Origin: Candidatus Eiseniibacteriota bacterium
Lineage (GTDB): Bacteria > Eisenbacteria > RBG-16-71-46
Direction of reading: 5' to 3'
Length of the DNA: 64,000 nt
NCBI GenBank assembly: GCA_016710095.1
Contig: JADJLL010000005.1
Coordinates: 62,001 to 126,000 of the forward strand
Both the position numbers and the translations under genes were made by a program. Of the stretch, positions 62,264-64,000 are shown one piece after another (position 1 is the first letter of the stretch; each line of letters opens with the position of its first letter). The notes below the pieces were generated by a model. That model saw only the letters and a program-made list of their open reading frames with translations. It made no database searches and was not told the DNA's origin.

Positions 62264-64000
62264 TCAGGCCCGCGGAAGCTCGATCCGGAACGCGCTGCCG
62301 GCGCCGGGCTCGCTGCGAAGCGACACCTCGCCGCCATGCAGGCCGACGATGTGCTTCACGATCGAGAGCCCGAGACCCGTGCCGCCCTTGTCGCGTGAGC
62401 GCGCCTTGTCCACACGGTAGAAGCGCTCGAACACGCGCGGCTGGTCCTCGGCGGGAATGCCGGGACCGGTGTCCGCGACTTCGCACCAGACGCGCGATGC
62501 GTCCGTGCCGGCGCGCACGGTGACGGAGCCGCGCTCGGTGTACTTGATCGCGTTGTCGAGCAGGTTCGCGATCACCTGTTCGAGACGGGAGCGATCGGCC
62601 GTCGCTTCCACCGGCCCCTCCCCTTCCAACACCAGCTTCAGGCCGCCACGCTCGGCCGCGGCCTGGAACACCGCGACCTGGCGCGCGAGCAGCTCGCGCA
62701 GGTCGAAGCGCTCGCGGCGCAGCGACGCCTCGGGGCGTTCGAGTTCGGCGAGCGAAAGGAGGTCGTCCAGAAGCGCCTGCAGACGCTCCGCCTGGTCGCG
62801 GATCACGCGCACGAATCCTTCGCGGCGCGCCTCGTCCTCGAGCCCGCCGTCGAGCAGCGTCTCGGCGTAGCCGCGCAGGGAAGTGAGCGGCGTGCGCAGC
62901 TCGTGCGAAACGTTCGCGACGAAATCCTGGCGGATGCGGTTCACGCGCTCGACCTCGGTGAGGTCGTGCAGCACGAGCAGCACTTCGCCGCGCTCGGGAT
63001 CGAGGCGCGTGGCGACGGCGCGGACGAACCGCTGCCGCGGCGACCACAGCCGAAGGTCCGCCTCCACGGCGACGTGCGACGCACGCGCGCGCGCCAGCAG
63101 CTCGTCGAGCTCGGCGGACCGCGCGACCTCCGAGAACGGCGTGCCGGACGGAACCTGCGCCACCGCGCCGAGCAGCTCGGCGAAGCTGGCGTTCGCGTGC
63201 ACGAGCCGGTTGCCGGCGTCGAGCAGCGCGACGCCGTCCGTCATGTGCGCGAGGATGTGTTCGCGCTCGTCGCGCTCGTGCTCGAGCGCGTGCAGCCGCG
63301 CACGCAGCTCGGCGGACATGCGATTGAGCGCCGCGCCGAGCCGTCCGAGCTCGTCGGCCGGCAGTTCGAGCGCGCGCGCCGCATCTTCGCCCGCGCCGAT
63401 GCGCACGGACACGCTTTCGAGCGCCTTCACGCGCGAGGCGAAGTGGTTGCTCACCCAGAACGCGAGCACGAAGGACGCGAGCAGCACACCGACGATCGCG
63501 AGCGCCGACACGCGCAGCAGCGACGCGTCGAGGGCGCGCACGAGTTCGAGCGGCTCGGCGACGCGGACGACCGCCCACTCCGAGCCGGCACGCGCGGGCA
63601 CCGCGACGTACTGGAGGTCCACGCCGAGCGAGTGGCTGTGCCGAATGTCGCGACCAGCGCGGCCGGCGAGCGCGGCGACCACTTCCGGGCGGTCGCCGTG
63701 GTTCTCGAGCGAGTCGGCGAGCGCGCGGGAGTCCGCGACGACGCGGCCGTCGCGCGCGACGAGCGTGACGCGACAGCCGGACGCGCTGTCCGCCGCGGCG
63801 AGCCGCTCGGACAGGGCGGATGCGGGCATCGTTCCGTCGAGCACGAGCGCGACTTCGCGCGCGTGGCGCTCGAGCGCGTCCGCGTTGCGGTCGCTCAGCC
63901 AGGCCCGCTCGACGCGGGAGAGCGAGAACAGCAGCCCGGCCATCGCCAGGAGCAGCACGAGCGCCGTCGCGACGAACAGCCGCGCGCGCAACGAGCGGAT
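62264..64000 (-). CDS. phoR: PhoR-type sensor histidine kinase, 5' end cut by window
   Basis: A membrane-bound kinase of at least 578 residues with a helix LFVATALVLLLAMAGLLFSL at the N-terminus, an extracytoplasmic domain (about 30-165), a second helix (ALAIVGVLLASFVLAFWVSN), HAMP, a PAS domain (HMTDGVALLDAGNRLVHANA), the phosphoacceptor DFVANVSHELRTPLTSLRGY and HATPase motifs LLDNAIKYT and GTGLGLSIVKHIVGLHGG. The frame is open to the last base, and the residues IRS before LRARLF suggest that the true start lies outside; a TTG at 63991 is the only start inside. Position before the pst operon supports PhoR identity. Confidence 0.85.
   Translation of the reverse strand: MRSLRARLFVATALVLLLAMAGLLFSLSRVERAWLSDRNADALERHAREVALVLDGTMPASALSERLAAADSASGCRVTLVARDGRVVADSRALADSLENHGDRPEVVAALAGRAGRDIRHSHSLGVDLQYVAVPARAGSEWAVVRVAEPLELVRALDASLLRVSALAIVGVLLASFVLAFWVSNHFASRVKALESVSVRIGAGEDAARALELPADELGRLGAALNRMSAELRARLHALEHERDEREHILAHMTDGVALLDAGNRLVHANASFAELLGAVAQVPSGTPFSEVARSAELDELLARARASHVAVEADLRLWSPRQRFVRAVATRLDPERGEVLLVLHDLTEVERVNRIRQDFVANVSHELRTPLTSLRGYAETLLDGGLEDEARREGFVRVIRDQAERLQALLDDLLSLAELERPEASLRRERFDLRELLARQVAVFQAAAERGGLKLVLEGEGPVEATADRSRLEQVIANLLDNAIKYTERGSVTVRAGTDASRVWCEVADTGPGIPAEDQPRVFERFYRVDKARSRDKGGTGLGLSIVKHIVGLHGGEVSLRSEPGAGSAFRIELPRA

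Overview
The window is GC-rich throughout (roughly 68-70 % by eye), densely coded on both strands, and reads like chromosome from a free-living Gram-negative-type bacterium. Two OmpA-domain proteins, a phosphate porin, an AsmA-family protein, lipoproteins and a bifunctional penicillin-binding protein show an outer membrane and peptidoglycan. The mixture of TSP3-repeat OmpA proteins, cupredoxin plus lamin-tail exported proteins and very GC-rich codon use would fit an uncultured lineage near Candidatus Eisenbacteria or the FCB/Gemmatimonadota area; that placement is inference only. I see no rRNA, tRNA, CRISPR array, insertion sequence or prophage.

Region 1 (1-14.7 kb) holds a dispersed version of an information-processing cluster: DNA polymerase III delta' (832), a RicT/PSP1 protein (4956), metG (9565), tatD (11333) and rsmA (13325), in the same relative order as holB-yaaT-metS-yabD-ksgA of Bacillus. 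Between these sit a hybrid histidine kinase, a two-gene ABC exporter and an ECF sigma/anti-sigma-like pair on the minus strand, and a HEAT-repeat protein.

Region 2 (14.3-31.1 kb) has a lipoprotein / OmpR-type regulator / histidine kinase operon, a Cys-rich exported protein, a YibQ-like protein, a glycogen-debranching-type enzyme, an AsmA protein, a soluble globin-coupled chemoreceptor, KDPG aldolase coupled to an exported beta-rich protein, an MscL with a zinc ribbon, and a class A PBP.

Region 3 (31.1-46.2 kb) starts with prephenate dehydratase behind a structured leader, then two TSP3-OmpA paralogues separated by a DUF2892 protein, methionine aminopeptidase and an ABC-2 exporter; next an M20 amidohydrolase coupled to a TPR/retropepsin-like protein, a DUF2231 membrane protein, an isoprenylcysteine-methyltransferase-family protein, an O6-alkylguanine-DNA methyltransferase and a tandem pair of cupredoxin-lamin-tail proteins.

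Region 4 (46.2-64 kb) has thiL with an MFS transporter, an M16 peptidase pair (one catalytic, one not), an XRE regulator leading into a HlyD-ABC-NnrS operon with overlapping genes, and a long minus-strand phosphate regulon: phoR-type kinase (cut by the window end), a small HNR-repeat protein, an OprO/OprP-like porin, pstS, pstC, pstA, pstB and phoU, with a candidate tandem 11-nt Pho box.

Two features cut across the window. Many genes have a TANNNT -10-like box only 6-9 nt before the start codon and no Shine-Dalgarno sequence, which suggests widespread leaderless transcription. Five genes are broken by a single apparent frameshift (ricT, the HEAT protein, the 17-kb histidine kinase, the second OmpA protein, the HlyD protein), several at short homopolymers, which points to residual assembly indels more than to real gene decay.
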